From Nocardia jejuensis NBRC 103114 (lineage in GTDB: Bacteria; Actinomycetota; Actinomycetes; Mycobacteriales; Mycobacteriaceae): a stretch of DNA of 64,000 bases. Positions 26,245-35,684 of the stretch are shown in pieces (the stretch's first letter is position 1; each line of letters begins with the position of its first letter). Location of the stretch: contig NZ_BDBU01000005.1 in assembly GCF_001613145.1 (NCBI RefSeq), positions 248,001 through 312,000 of the forward strand, read 5' to 3'. Under the pieces are notes generated by a model. The model was not told the DNA's origin and ran no database searches. It saw only the letters and a program-made list of their open reading frames with translations. A program made the translations under genes and the position numbers.

Positions 26245-26975
26245 CCGCCACACTCTGGCTGACGCTGCCGTATGTCGCGTTCACCTCGTTCGTGCTCGGA
26301 CACCTGTGGCGCTATCGCACCGACCAATTCGGCTGGACCACACGGTCTTCGCAGGTGTACGAGTCACGACTGCTGCGGCTGGGAAGTCCGCTGTTCCACT
26401 TCGGGATGCTCGGGGTGATCGGCGGACATGTGCTGGGGGTGCTGATCCCGCAGTCGTGGACCGAGGCCGTCGGCATTCACGAGCACGTGTATCACCTGAT
26501 CTCGGTCTCGGCCGGATCGGTGGCGGGGCTCGCGGTGATTCTCGGGATCGGGATCCTGCTGTATCGGCGGGTCACGGTGACGGCCGTGCGCAAGGCCACC
26601 ACGACCAATGACACGCTCATGTACGTGCTGCTGGCGGGTGCGCTGATCACGGGGCTGCTCAACACGGTCGGCAGTAATCTGCTGTGGGGCACGTACAACT
26701 ATCGCGAGACCGTATCGCCGTGGTTCCGAAGCCTTTTCACCGCTCATCCACAGCCCGAGCTGATGGTCGGGACGCCGTGGACGTTCCAGGCGCACGGGTT
26801 GATCGTGCTCACGCTGATCGGGGTGTGGCCGTATACCCGGCTGGTGCACATGTTCAGTGCGCCGATCGGGTACTTCGTCCGGCCGTACGTGGTGTATCGC
26901 AGCCGGGAGCTCGACGCTCCGGACAAGAAGCGGTATGCGCGGGCGTGGGACGCGCCGGTGCTGCCACCGCGCTGA
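26241..26975 (+). CDS. narI: Nitrate reductase gamma subunit (cytochrome b)
   Basis: 244 residues with five predicted membrane segments. It carries the two b hemes that take electrons from menaquinol and pass them to NarH, and it anchors the complex. Candidate heme ligands are His in LFHFGMLGVIGGHVLG near residues 53-65 and His in the C-terminal AHGLIVLTLIG and RLVHMF region. Length is normal for actinobacterial NarI. It is the last gene of the operon; the next gene is convergent 70 bases away, and no clear terminator hairpin lies between. Confidence 0.95.
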   Translation: MTATLWLTLPYVAFTSFVLGHLWRYRTDQFGWTTRSSQVYESRLLRLGSPLFHFGMLGVIGGHVLGVLIPQSWTEAVGIHEHVYHLISVSAGSVAGLAVILGIGILLYRRVTVTAVRKATTTNDTLMYVLLAGALITGLLNTVGSNLLWGTYNYRETVSPWFRSLFTAHPQPELMVGTPWTFQAHGLIVLTLIGVWPYTRLVHMFSAPIGYFVRPYVVYRSRELDAPDKKRYARAWDAPVLPPR

Positions 26976-27044
26976 GCCGGGTTGCGCCGGGGGTTGGTTC
27001 GCCGCGGGCCGGTTCACCGCTGAGTCGGTGTGCCGCTGGCCGGA

Positions 27045-28547
27045 CTACCAGCGGGCGGCTCGGGCCAGGCGGTGCGCCTCCTCGTTGAGGACGTGACCGT
27101 CGTGGCCCGGCACCCATTCGGCGCGGAAGGGCAGGGTGCGGCACAGGGCGTTGCGCACGTGTCGCAGGACGCCGCGAGACACCGTGAACGGCAGGGCATC
27201 CGGGGATCGGCGGCGCAGGACGGCATTGACCGCGACGACGGCCTGTTCGCAGTCGGACAGGATGCGCAGTTCGCGGCCGCTCAGTTCGGCGGCCACGGCG
27301 GTATCGCAGATGGCGATCAGCTCCGATTCCACCGACGATTCACCGTCCACGCACCGGCCGCCGCCGCTGCGCCCGTCGGCGGCGGCCCAGCCGAAACCAC
27401 CGACCTGGCCGTAGCCGGAGGCATCGGTGGCGACGGTGAGCGGGCCGGACGGGATGTGCTCCGAGCGTGCGGTGGTGCGGGTCGCGAGCTCGGCTCGATC
27501 GTCCGCGGTGGTCCTGATCGCGATCCGCAGGCGGTCCGCGAGCGCGCCGCCGTGTACCTCGAAGTCGAATTCCGCTCGGTCCCAGTCTTTTCGGTACCGC
27601 CAGACGACAACCCGGACACGCTGCCACAGGGCCGGGTAGGCCGCGGCGACCTCGTCGGCCGCGACCGCGCTGCACCACTGGCGCAGCGAGTTGCCCTCGG
27701 CGTCGACGGCCTCGATGATGCGCTCCCGCAGTGCGAGATACGCGCGGAAGGCGATGCTGCGGCGCACCCGCAGCTCCGCGAGTTCCTCGTAGCGCTCGCG
27801 AATTCGGTCGAGCGCGGGCTCGGTCCGGTTCCCACGGGCTTGCCGGGCATGGGAGACCGCGTGATCGAGGTCGGCGCGCACCCGCAGTTCGATTCCCTTG
27901 AACGCGCGGTCCCAGCGCTCCACGACGGCCGGGGACTCCGATCCGGGGACCTCCTGCCCCGCGACGGTACGGCGGACCTGGTCCGCGAAGTGTTCGTCGT
28001 CGAGCGAAAGCAGGTGTATCGCTTCGGGTGTGGGCGTGTCCTGCATCCAGCCGCGCTCGACGGCCCAGCGCCACCACCCGGTCGAGGGCAGCCTGGTCCG
28101 CTCGGGCTCCAGACCGCATCCACGCATGGCCTTCGCGAAGGCGTCACCGTACTCGCGGGGCAGCAGCAGGCCGAGCAGCCAGCCGCACATCTGCTCGAAA
28201 CCCTTCGGGCCCTTGGCATCCGGCCGTGCCGTGCTCTTGGCTTGCGCCCGCGCCTCGGCCTTCGCGGCGATCCGAAGGCCCTGCACCCGGTTCTCCAGCG
28301 CGGCCAGCTCGCCCCGCTCGCGCTTGCCCGCTCCCGTCAGCTTCGCGATGCACAGGTCGCGCATCACCAGGGTCTCCAGGTAATACAGGGCGTCCGTGCG
28401 CGCGGCCCGCAATCTCGGACCGTGCAGGGCGGTGAGCACCTCGCGCGAGGCCGTGCCCTCCACCTCCGCCCAGCACGCATCCAGCAGGGCCTCGAAATCG
28501 TTTCCGAGACAGTCGATCAGCGTCGCATCCGCAGTGCCTGGACCCAC
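27045..28547 (-). CDS. RNase H-fold protein with large N-terminal unknown domain
   Basis: 500 residues. The C-terminal about 130 form a type 1 RNase H fold: VATDASGYG (Asp about 375), ESSVESELIAI (Glu about 409), RILSDCEQAV (Asp about 432), and a GHDGHVLNEEAHRLA ending. The fourth acidic residue of RNase HI (Asp134 in E. coli) is His (about 492) here. Residues 1-365 are helical, with many Arg/Glu/Ala and segments such as GPKGFEQMCGWLLGLLLPREYG; I do not recognise them. No RNA-binding HBD is seen. The role may be RNA-DNA hybrid removal, or nucleic acid binding without cleavage. It has no operon partner: narI is convergent downstream and the upstream neighbour is separated by about 190 bases. 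Confidence 0.75.
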   Translation of the reverse strand: MGPGTADATLIDCLGNDFEALLDACWAEVEGTASREVLTALHGPRLRAARTDALYYLETLVMRDLCIAKLTGAGKRERGELAALENRVQGLRIAAKAEARAQAKSTARPDAKGPKGFEQMCGWLLGLLLPREYGDAFAKAMRGCGLEPERTRLPSTGWWRWAVERGWMQDTPTPEAIHLLSLDDEHFADQVRRTVAGQEVPGSESPAVVERWDRAFKGIELRVRADLDHAVSHARQARGNRTEPALDRIRERYEELAELRVRRSIAFRAYLALRERIIEAVDAEGNSLRQWCSAVAADEVAAAYPALWQRVRVVVWRYRKDWDRAEFDFEVHGGALADRLRIAIRTTADDRAELATRTTARSEHIPSGPLTVATDASGYGQVGGFGWAAADGRSGGGRCVDGESSVESELIAICDTAVAAELSGRELRILSDCEQAVVAVNAVLRRRSPDALPFTVSRGVLRHVRNALCRTLPFRAEWVPGHDGHVLNEEAHRLARAARW

Positions 28548-28734
28548 CCGGGGGAGGTTAGCCGCACCCTATGACAAGTTGCCAGGATTCACGGCCGCAG
28601 GTCTGGCGAACGGTCGGCGCGGGTACACGAATCGGACGGGACGGCCGCCGCCGACACGTGGTCGACGACGGCCGTGTACGACACGTGATCGAAGGCTGCC
28701 GCCCGGGTCGGCCGCCCTCGGGGCGTGGCGGGTC

Positions 28735-29508
28735 TCAGCCCGCGAGTTTGGCGAGGTTGGGGAAGTTGCTGATCTCCCAGCCGCCGTCCACCACCAGTTC
28801 GGTGCCGGTGATGTACGAGGCTTCCGAGCTGGCCAGGAAGAGGCAGGGACCGGCGATCTGCTCGGCGGAGGCGGCCGCGCCCAGCGGGATCCGTTCCAGG
28901 AACATCTGTTTCGCGGGCTCGTAGCCCATGACGGCGGCCACGAGGGGGGTGTCGACCAGACCGGGGAGGACCGAGTTCACGCGAATTCCGTACTGGGCCA
29001 GCTCCAGTGCGGCGTTCTTGCCGAACATGACCACGCCCGCTTTGCCGGTGGCGTACGGACTGCCGCCGGGCATGGGGATGCGACCGTCGAGGGAGGAGAT
29101 GTTGACGATCGCGCCGCCGCCGGAGTCGCGCATGAGGCGGGCCTCGTGTTTGGTGCAGAGGAAGACGCTCTTCTGGACCAGATCGACGGTGAAATCCCAG
29201 TCCGCCTCGGTGAGGTCGGTGATGGCGCCGATGCGGGAGCCGCCCGCCACGTTGAAGGCCGCGTCCAGACCGCCGAAACGGTCTGCGGCGGTGGCGATTC
29301 CGGCCTCGATCTGGGCTTCGACGGTGACGTCGGCGACCACGGGGACGAAGGCGTCGCCGAGCTCGGCCACCTTCTTGCCCAGGCCGGGCTCGTCGATGTC
29401 GAGGCCGACGACGTTCGCACCCTCGGCGACGAGGGCGGTGGCCAGAGCCGAACCGATGCCGGAGGCGGCTCCGGTCACCAGGGCGGTCTTACCGGTGAAT
29501 CTGCTCAT
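28735..29508 (-). CDS. Short-chain dehydrogenase/reductase
   Basis: 257-residue classical SDR. NAD(P)-binding TGAASGIG (residues 12-19), a cofactor-selecting Asp (GLDIDEPG, favouring NAD), NVAGG, Ser in NISSLDG, and the catalytic YATGK pair. Length is typical. It is the last gene of a five-gene minus-strand operon; ATG 29508 overlaps the amidohydrolase stop by four bases. In context it could oxidise an alcohol released by the upstream monooxygenase and hydrolase, or act on a 3-hydroxyacyl intermediate; the family does not decide. Confidence 0.88.
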   Translation of the reverse strand: MSRFTGKTALVTGAASGIGSALATALVAEGANVVGLDIDEPGLGKKVAELGDAFVPVVADVTVEAQIEAGIATAADRFGGLDAAFNVAGGSRIGAITDLTEADWDFTVDLVQKSVFLCTKHEARLMRDSGGGAIVNISSLDGRIPMPGGSPYATGKAGVVMFGKNAALELAQYGIRVNSVLPGLVDTPLVAAVMGYEPAKQMFLERIPLGAAASAEQIAGPCLFLASSEASYITGTELVVDGGWEISNFPNLAKLAG

Positions 29509-31274
29509 GCGGGCTGTCCTGCTTTCGATGCGTAGCGGCCGGCGCGGAGGAATTCGCCGGAGCGTTCGGAGCCCAGGCCCGGGGCCTTCTCGCCGAGGCC
29601 GAAGACGTACTCGCCGTTGACGAGTACCGCGGTGACGGTCGCGTCGTTGCGGTTGACCATGCGCGACAGGCCGTCGAATTCGGGGATCGGGTTCTCGGCG
29701 TAGTCCTCGAGGGATTCGTCCAAGCGTTCCGGATCCAGGACCAGCACGTCGGCGCGATCGCCCACGCGCAGATGGCCGGCGTCCAGGTCGTACCAGTCGG
29801 CCAGTTCACCGCTGAGGCGGTGCACGGCGTGCTCGACGGTCATGAACGGGGTTCCGGCGCGCTGGGCGCGGTGCACGCGCTTCAGCAGGCGGAGGCCGAA
29901 GTTGTAGAAGGCCATATTGCGCAGATGCGCACCCGCGTCCGAGAAGCCCAGCTGCACACTGGGATCCGCGGCCAGCCTGTCCAGCACCTCGGGGCGGTGG
30001 TTGGAGATGGTGGTGCGCCAGCGCACCTTGTCGCCGTGCTCGACGACCAGGTCCAGGAAGGCGTCCACCGGATGCAGGCCGCCGCGGTCCACGCCGACCT
30101 GGCCGAAGGTCTTGCCGAGCACGCTCGCGTCCGGGCATTCGGTGATCTCCGCGTCGAAGAAGTCACGGTGCCACACGCGCGGGCCCCACTTCTTGTCGTA
30201 GTCCTTGCGGAACCAGCGGCGGTAGTTCTCGTCCGCGAGCAGTTCACGGCGCGCGCCCAGCTCGTTGGTCAGGTGCAATGCGGCCGCGCCGGAACCGAAT
30301 TCCTCGAACACCGGCAGGTCGATGCCGTCGGAGTAGACCTCGAAGGGCACCGGCAGGTGCTGCCAGCGGAAGTCGCCGCCGAGGCCGTTCATGATCTTGC
30401 CGATCAGGGGGAAGACCTTGACCACACCGGGAATCGCCTTGATGTCCGCCGCGGACAGCAGGCTCACCTTCAGCTTCGGGCGGAAGACGCCGAGGCTGCT
30501 CAGGGCCATCGCCACCAGGCTCTGCGGGCGCGCCACGTCGGGACCACCCTGCAGGGCCCGCTTGCGGTCGCGCAGAATGCGATTGAGGCGCCTGCGCTCC
30601 CTGGTGGTGGCGTAGGTCGAGGGCAGGGTGCGCGAGCGGCAGACCTCGCCGTCGAGCTTGTCGAACAGCAGCTGCTGCGAGGACATGCCGATGAAGCCCG
30701 CGTCCAGGGCCTCGGTCAGCTTGTGCTCCATGGCCTTCAGTTCGGATTCGGTGGGCCGCACGTCCGGGCGGGTGGCGCGCTCGAGGCCCAGCTGCGCGGC
30801 GCGGATATCCGAATGTCCGATGAAGGCGGCGATATTCGGGCCCAGCGGCAGCGACTCCAGCGCCCGGACGTAGCCGTGCGCGCTGTTCCAGGTCTTGGAC
30901 ACGTCCACGGCCTCGACCACGTGTTTGCGGGGAATGGCCTCGACCCGGCCGAACAGGTCGCCGGCGTCCTGACCGCCGACGTGCACGGTGGAGAGCGAAC
31001 AGGATCCGAGCAGTAGCGTGGTGACGCCGTGCCGCAGCGATTCCGACAGGGTCGGATCCAGCAGCACCTCCACGTCGTAGTGGGTGTGGATGTCGATCAT
31101 GCCGGGTACGACCCACTGGCCGGTCGCGTCGATGACTCGGCCGCAACCGGTTTCGTCGATGGGCTCGGCGCTCACCAGCGCGACGCGGCCGTCCCGGATG
31201 GCGATATCGCGCAGGGCCGAGGGTCCGCCGGTGCCGTCGAACCAGCGACCGCCCTTGATGATGGTGTCGTACAC
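29505..31274 (-). CDS. Amidohydrolase, N-acyl-D-amino-acid deacylase family
   Basis: 589 residues. Metal-dependent amidohydrolase: DGTGGPSALRDIAI and VIDATGQWVVPGMIDIHTHYD supply the first beta domain and the His-x-His metal pair (residues about 60-62). FSDAGAHLRN near 440 holds the catalytic Asp, and a C-terminal ADVLVLDPERLDE strand completes the domain. Similar proteins are annotated D-aminoacylase, but many actinobacterial members sit in lipid or steroid operons and their substrates are not known. It starts two bases after the acyl-CoA synthetase stop and overlaps the SDR start, so it belongs to the operon. A ring-opening or amide/lactone hydrolysis role is possible. Confidence 0.82.
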   Translation of the reverse strand: MYDTIIKGGRWFDGTGGPSALRDIAIRDGRVALVSAEPIDETGCGRVIDATGQWVVPGMIDIHTHYDVEVLLDPTLSESLRHGVTTLLLGSCSLSTVHVGGQDAGDLFGRVEAIPRKHVVEAVDVSKTWNSAHGYVRALESLPLGPNIAAFIGHSDIRAAQLGLERATRPDVRPTESELKAMEHKLTEALDAGFIGMSSQQLLFDKLDGEVCRSRTLPSTYATTRERRRLNRILRDRKRALQGGPDVARPQSLVAMALSSLGVFRPKLKVSLLSAADIKAIPGVVKVFPLIGKIMNGLGGDFRWQHLPVPFEVYSDGIDLPVFEEFGSGAAALHLTNELGARRELLADENYRRWFRKDYDKKWGPRVWHRDFFDAEITECPDASVLGKTFGQVGVDRGGLHPVDAFLDLVVEHGDKVRWRTTISNHRPEVLDRLAADPSVQLGFSDAGAHLRNMAFYNFGLRLLKRVHRAQRAGTPFMTVEHAVHRLSGELADWYDLDAGHLRVGDRADVLVLDPERLDESLEDYAENPIPEFDGLSRMVNRNDATVTAVLVNGEYVFGLGEKAPGLGSERSGEFLRAGRYASKAGQPA

Positions 31275-31276
31275 GG

Positions 31277-32938
31277 TTATCGGTCCCCCAGGGAGAGTTC
31301 GCGGCGCAGCACCTTGCCGGTGACATTGCGCGGCAAGGGATTCGAGGTGATCAGCCAGCGAGCCGGCACCTTGAAGTAGGCCAGGTGCCCGGCCACGTGC
31401 TCACGCAGTTCGTCGGCGGTCACCGACTCCGGTTCCGCGACCACCACGATGGCCGCCACCTCCTGGCCCAGATCCTCGTGCGGCACACCGATGACGGCCG
31501 ATTCCTGCACCAGCGGATGTGCGTCGAGCGCGTTCTCGATCTCGGTCGGGTAGACGTTCTCGCCCCCGCGCAGGATGAGATCCGAGCGCCGGCCCGCCAT
31601 GAACAGCCTGCCCTCGGAGACATAGCCGAAGTCACCGGTGCGCAGCCAGCGGTTCGCGTCGATGGAGGCGGCGGTGGCGGCCTCGTCGTTCCAGTAGCCG
31701 AGCATGACGTACGGGCTGCGCACGCAGATCTCGCCCTCGACGCCGTCGGGTTGCACGACGCCCTCGGGATCGCGGATCTCGACCGAGACGCCGATGATCG
31801 CGCGGCCCACGGTCTCCGGGAAGGCGGCCAGCTCCGGCGGGGTCGCGACGGTCGCGGCGGTGCCGCTCTCCGTGCAGCCGTAGCTGGTGGTCAGGGCGAC
31901 CTGAGCGACCGGAAGGCGGTCCCGCAAACGCTGCTGCAGTGCGGGCGAGGAGGGCGCGGCATTGAGGGAGAAGGCGGCGAGCGAGGCCAGGTCGTACTTC
32001 GCCAGATCCGCCTCGAGCAGGCGGCTGGCCATGGTCGGCACCGCGCCCCAGTTGGTGATCCGCTCGGATTCGATCAGCCGCAGCACCTTGTCGGCCTCGA
32101 ACCCGCCGGTCAGGAACACCACGGTGTCACCGGTGGTGATGCGCGGGATGACCAGGTTGTGCAGGCTCGCGATGTGGAACAGGGGCGAGGTGGTCAGGAA
32201 GCGGCGATTCGAGGGGGAACCGTCCCAGGGCAGACCGCGGAAACCGGCGGAGAGAGCGTCGGTGAAACGGTGATAGTCGCTGACCGCCACCATGTTCCGA
32301 TGCGAGTGCACCACACCCTTGGGGCGGCCGGTGGTGCCGCTGGTGTAGAGAATGCAGGCCGGGTCCTCCTCATCCACCTCGTTGACGGGATACTCGCCGC
32401 GGTACTCGCGCACCAGTTCGGGCAGGTCGCCCTCCATGGTCAGCACCGGGATGTCGGTGCCGGTCGCGGCCAGCTGCTGCGCGCGCTTGGCATCGGCGAT
32501 CACCACCACGGGCCGGGTGTGCTCGAGCCCGTAGGCGATCTCACGCGGGGCCCACCAGGCGTTGTAGCCGACCGGCACCGCGCCCAGGCGCTGCGCGGCC
32601 CAGAAGGTCAGCACCCACTCGGGGGTATTGGCGGCCAGGATGCCGACCCGATCACCCTTGCCGATGCCGTAGCGCTGCGCCAGCGCCGCGGCCAGCGCTC
32701 CGGCCGCCTCGTAGTGCTCGGCGAAGGTCATGCGGTTGTCGTCCGCGACCAGATAGTCGCGATCGCCCAGATCACGGGAGGCCTCGAGCAGGCCCTGCAG
32801 CGAGCGGTGACGGTTGCGGAACACCGGGATCGTGGCGCCCAGGACCGGCTCGACCGTCATTTCGAAGGGTCCGCCCGGACCGGTGAGGCCCGCGGCTATC
32901 TGCGCGGCCAGCGCCTGGAGATCAACGGCTTTCGTCAT
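31277..32938 (-). CDS. Acyl-CoA synthetase (AMP-forming)
   Basis: 553 residues, adenylate-forming enzyme of the FadD type. ATP loop [16 protein letters not shown] near residues 195-210, [28 protein letters not shown] (hinge) and catalytic Lys in [14 protein letters not shown] near the C-terminus. It would activate a carboxylic acid as a CoA thioester. Size and motifs fit a medium- or long-chain or aryl acid ligase. The operon order monooxygenase, hydrolase, ligase suggests it takes the acid released by the hydrolase. ATG 32938 is about 80 bases after the serine hydrolase stop. Confidence 0.88.
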   Translation of the reverse strand: MTKAVDLQALAAQIAAGLTGPGGPFEMTVEPVLGATIPVFRNRHRSLQGLLEASRDLGDRDYLVADDNRMTFAEHYEAAGALAAALAQRYGIGKGDRVGILAANTPEWVLTFWAAQRLGAVPVGYNAWWAPREIAYGLEHTRPVVVIADAKRAQQLAATGTDIPVLTMEGDLPELVREYRGEYPVNEVDEEDPACILYTSGTTGRPKGVVHSHRNMVAVSDYHRFTDALSAGFRGLPWDGSPSNRRFLTTSPLFHIASLHNLVIPRITTGDTVVFLTGGFEADKVLRLIESERITNWGAVPTMASRLLEADLAKYDLASLAAFSLNAAPSSPALQQRLRDRLPVAQVALTTSYGCTESGTAATVATPPELAAFPETVGRAIIGVSVEIRDPEGVVQPDGVEGEICVRSPYVMLGYWNDEAATAASIDANRWLRTGDFGYVSEGRLFMAGRRSDLILRGGENVYPTEIENALDAHPLVQESAVIGVPHEDLGQEVAAIVVVAEPESVTADELREHVAGHLAYFKVPARWLITSNPLPRNVTGKVLRRELSLGDR

Positions 32939-33017
32939 GAATCAAGTCCTCGAATAATCGTTAGCGAACCTTCGCAGCTTGCCCGAGCCGGGCGTTCCGC
33001 GGAGGTGAACCAGGTAT

Positions 33018-34169
33018 TTACTGCTCACGGCCGCGTACGGCGGCGAAGGTCGCCTTCAGGTAGGCGTCCGCGCGATCGGAGCCGATCAGGCCCGGGGCCA
33101 TCCGGTTCATCGCGTAGGCGAAGGTGACGCGGTGGTCCAGATCGTTCACCACGAACGCCCCGCCCAGCCCGGCCCACCAGCACACCCGGCCGTCCGGCAC
33201 ATGCGGTGCGGTCTGCGGCTGCGGCAGGCCGTAACCGAGACCGAAGCGCAGCGGCAGCATGATGGCCAGATCCACGCCGTCGGACTGCTGCTCGAAGATG
33301 CGGTCGATGGTCTTGTCCGACAGGTACTTCCGGCCGCTCAGCTCACCGCCGTTGCTGATCAGCGACTGCACCCGGGCGATCGAGCGGGCGTTGCCGTGAC
33401 CGTTGACCCCGCCGATCTGCGCCTGCCGCCAGGCGGTGGTGTTGCACTCCTGGAATTCCAGCATGGGCTGGAACAGCGTCTTGAACATGACGCTGTCCTG
33501 CGGCAGCAGCGAGATGTCGAACTCCGGCATCTCCGGGGGAACCAGATCCGCCACACGATCGAGATGCTCCGCGGGGGTGCCGATATGGAAATCGGCGCCC
33601 AGCGGACCGGCCAACTCCTCGGCGAAGAACTCACCGAGGGTGCGGCCGGTGATCCGGCGGATGACCTCGCCGACCAGGTGTCCGTAATTGATGGCGTGAT
33701 AGCCCGAGGCGGTGCCCGGCTCCCACCACGGGGCCTGCGACGCCAGGCGCGCGGTGGACGCCTCGAGATCGTAGATGTCGGGCAGCTCGATGGGGGCGTC
33801 CCAACCCGAGACGCCGGAGGTGTGCGAAAGCAGGTGCCGCACTTCGATATCGGCCTTGCCGTTGGCCGCGAACTCCGGCCAGTAGTGCGCCACCCGCTGA
33901 TTCGGGTCCAGCTCACCGCGATCCACCAGCAGCAGCGCGCTGAGCGAGGCCATGGTCTTGGTGATCGAGAAGGTGTTCACCAGGGTGTCCGCGCCCCAGC
34001 GCCGGGTTTGTGCGTGATCGGCCCAGCCGCCCCACAGATCGACCACGGCCACACCGTCCACGGTGACACACAGGGACGCGCCGAGTTCGGCCCCGGATTC
34101 CACCTGCTCGGTGAAAGCCGCACGGACCTCGGCGAATTCGTCGGTACAGAAACCAGCGACGTTGCTCAT
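33018..34169 (-). CDS. Serine hydrolase, beta-lactamase/EstB-type fold
   Basis: 383 residues of the class C beta-lactamase-like esterase family. The Ser-x-x-Lys nucleophile motif is SITK near residue 79 (FSITKTMAS); a Tyr-containing GYHAINYGHL supplies the second motif; WWAGLGG replaces the KTG box. Members are esterases or lactonases more often than beta-lactamases, and no signal peptide is visible, which argues against antibiotic resistance. ATG 34169 follows a GGAG ribosome site; the frame continues upstream into the monooxygenase but lacks any such site. In context it could cleave the ester or lactone made by the neighbouring oxygenase. Confidence 0.85.
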   Translation of the reverse strand: MSNVAGFCTDEFAEVRAAFTEQVESGAELGASLCVTVDGVAVVDLWGGWADHAQTRRWGADTLVNTFSITKTMASLSALLLVDRGELDPNQRVAHYWPEFAANGKADIEVRHLLSHTSGVSGWDAPIELPDIYDLEASTARLASQAPWWEPGTASGYHAINYGHLVGEVIRRITGRTLGEFFAEELAGPLGADFHIGTPAEHLDRVADLVPPEMPEFDISLLPQDSVMFKTLFQPMLEFQECNTTAWRQAQIGGVNGHGNARSIARVQSLISNGGELSGRKYLSDKTIDRIFEQQSDGVDLAIMLPLRFGLGYGLPQPQTAPHVPDGRVCWWAGLGGAFVVNDLDHRVTFAYAMNRMAPGLIGSDRADAYLKATFAAVRGREQ

Positions 34170-34182
34170 CTGCTCCACTCCC

Positions 34183-35568
34183 CTACTTGACCCGGGCCGC
34201 CGCGCGCGGCGACACCGGCAGGGCGTGGTTGTAAGCGGCGGCACGCTTGGCTCCGCGCGCCAGCTCGCGCTGCAGATCCCGTACGTACGGCTCGAATTCG
34301 ATCTGGATGGTGTGCCGGGGCGAGTCGTAGTAGCGGCCCGATCGGCTGGCCTCGGCCGTGCGCATGGTCTCGCGCATCTCCACCTCCGAGGGCAGCCGGT
34401 AGTTGCCGCTCAGATAGGCCGCGACCAGCTTGGACTGCTGCTCGGCGAAGTTCACCAGCGTCGGCATCGGTTGTGCCAGACCGAGATAGAAGAGGTTGTC
34501 GATGCCGGGCTTGATCATCTGCCGGTACAGCGGAAGCATGTTCCGCGAATCGGGAACCAGCTCCGGATCGTCGAAGAACGGGAAGCTGATGTGATACCCG
34601 GTGGCGCACACCACCACATCGACCTCTTCGACGGTGCCGTCCGCGAAATGCACCTTGTCACCGTCCAGGCGGGTGATCGCGGGCTTGAAAGTGACGTCGC
34701 CGCAGCCGGCCCGGTGCAGGAATTCCTCACTGGCCGAGGGATGCGCCTCGAAGGGCAGGTGGTCGGGCTTGGGCAGGCCGTAGTTCTCCATGTGGCCGCG
34801 GTTCTTGACCACGAAGCGCTGCTTGAGCTTGAGCGCCACCTTCGACGGAATCCACGGCGGCACAGAGGATTTGTCACCCACCGCGCCGTTGACGTACTTG
34901 GGCAGCACCCAGACGCCGCGACGGGCCGAGAGATAGAACTTCGAGGCGATGAAGCGCTGGGACAGCTCGGTCGCGATGTCCAGACCCGAATTGCCCATGC
35001 CCACCACGACGATTCGCTTGCCGCGCATATCGATCGGGTCGAACGGATCGTTGTAGGCGTGCGAATGCATCAGGACGCCGTCGAATTCACCGGGATAATC
35101 GGGGGTGCGCGGATCCCAGTGGTGGCCGTTGCACACCAGCAGCGCGTCGTAGACCTCGGTGCGACCGGTATCGGTGGTGACAACCCAGAGTCCGTCGGCA
35201 TCACGTGCGGCCGAGATCACCTTGGTGTTCAGGATGATTCGATCGGCCAGGCCGAAATGCTCGACGTAATCCTTGAAATACTGATGCAGCTGCGTGTGAT
35301 GCGGAAAGTCCGGCCATTCCTCGGGGGCGGGGAAGTCCTCGAACGCGAGCCGGAACTTCGAGGTGTCGATGTGCAGGCTCTGGTAGCAGGCCGACATTCC
35401 GTTCGGGTTCTTGTAGTACCAGTTGCCGCCCACCTGGTCCGAGGCTTCGTAGCAATCGAAGGGGATGCCGTATTCGGCGAGGCGTTTCGCGACGGTGATT
35501 CCCGAGGGGCCCGCGCCGATGACGCATACCCGGGGCAACTCGCGTGCGCCTGCGGTCTGATCGGTCAA
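34183..35568 (-). CDS. Flavin-containing monooxygenase, TTG start
   Basis: 461 residues of class B flavin monooxygenase. FAD motif VIGAGPSGIT near the N-terminus; FMO signature FDGVLMHSHAY, matching F-x-G-x3-H-x3-Y; NADPH motif VVGMGNSGLDIA; CATGYH near residue 310. The ending Tyr, not Trp-Pro, places it with FMO-type rather than classical Baeyer-Villiger enzymes, though some FMOs also do Baeyer-Villiger chemistry. TTG 35568 is chosen because AGGAGA lies just before it and the domain starts 12 codons later; the open frame to 35628 has no ribosome site. First gene of the operon, divergent from a TetR gene with a clear operator between them. Confidence 0.88.
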   Translation of the reverse strand: MTDQTAGARELPRVCVIGAGPSGITVAKRLAEYGIPFDCYEASDQVGGNWYYKNPNGMSACYQSLHIDTSKFRLAFEDFPAPEEWPDFPHHTQLHQYFKDYVEHFGLADRIILNTKVISAARDADGLWVVTTDTGRTEVYDALLVCNGHHWDPRTPDYPGEFDGVLMHSHAYNDPFDPIDMRGKRIVVVGMGNSGLDIATELSQRFIASKFYLSARRGVWVLPKYVNGAVGDKSSVPPWIPSKVALKLKQRFVVKNRGHMENYGLPKPDHLPFEAHPSASEEFLHRAGCGDVTFKPAITRLDGDKVHFADGTVEEVDVVVCATGYHISFPFFDDPELVPDSRNMLPLYRQMIKPGIDNLFYLGLAQPMPTLVNFAEQQSKLVAAYLSGNYRLPSEVEMRETMRTAEASRSGRYYDSPRHTIQIEFEPYVRDLQRELARGAKRAAAYNHALPVSPRAAARVK

Positions 35569-35639
35569 TTCACTCTCCTGGTTCGGCGATGGGTCACATT
35601 CCACTGCCGGACGTGATCTGACACACACGCTAACATTCG

Positions 35640-35656
35640 CTAGACAGTGTGTCTAG
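35640..35656. promoter_or_regulatory. TetR operator between monooxygenase operon and tetR
   Basis: CTAGACAGTGTGTCTAG: 7-bp arms, perfect, with a 3-base spacer. It is 72 bases upstream of the monooxygenase TTG and 29 upstream of the tetR ATG, so one bound dimer could repress both. Confidence 0.7.
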
Positions 35657-35684
35657 TGAGTTTACGTACGTCTATCATCAACCC

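Noticed and set aside
33018..34169. Beta-lactamase resistance gene
   Set aside because: No signal peptide, no KTG box (WAG instead), and operon context is catabolic; esterase/lactonase is more likely.
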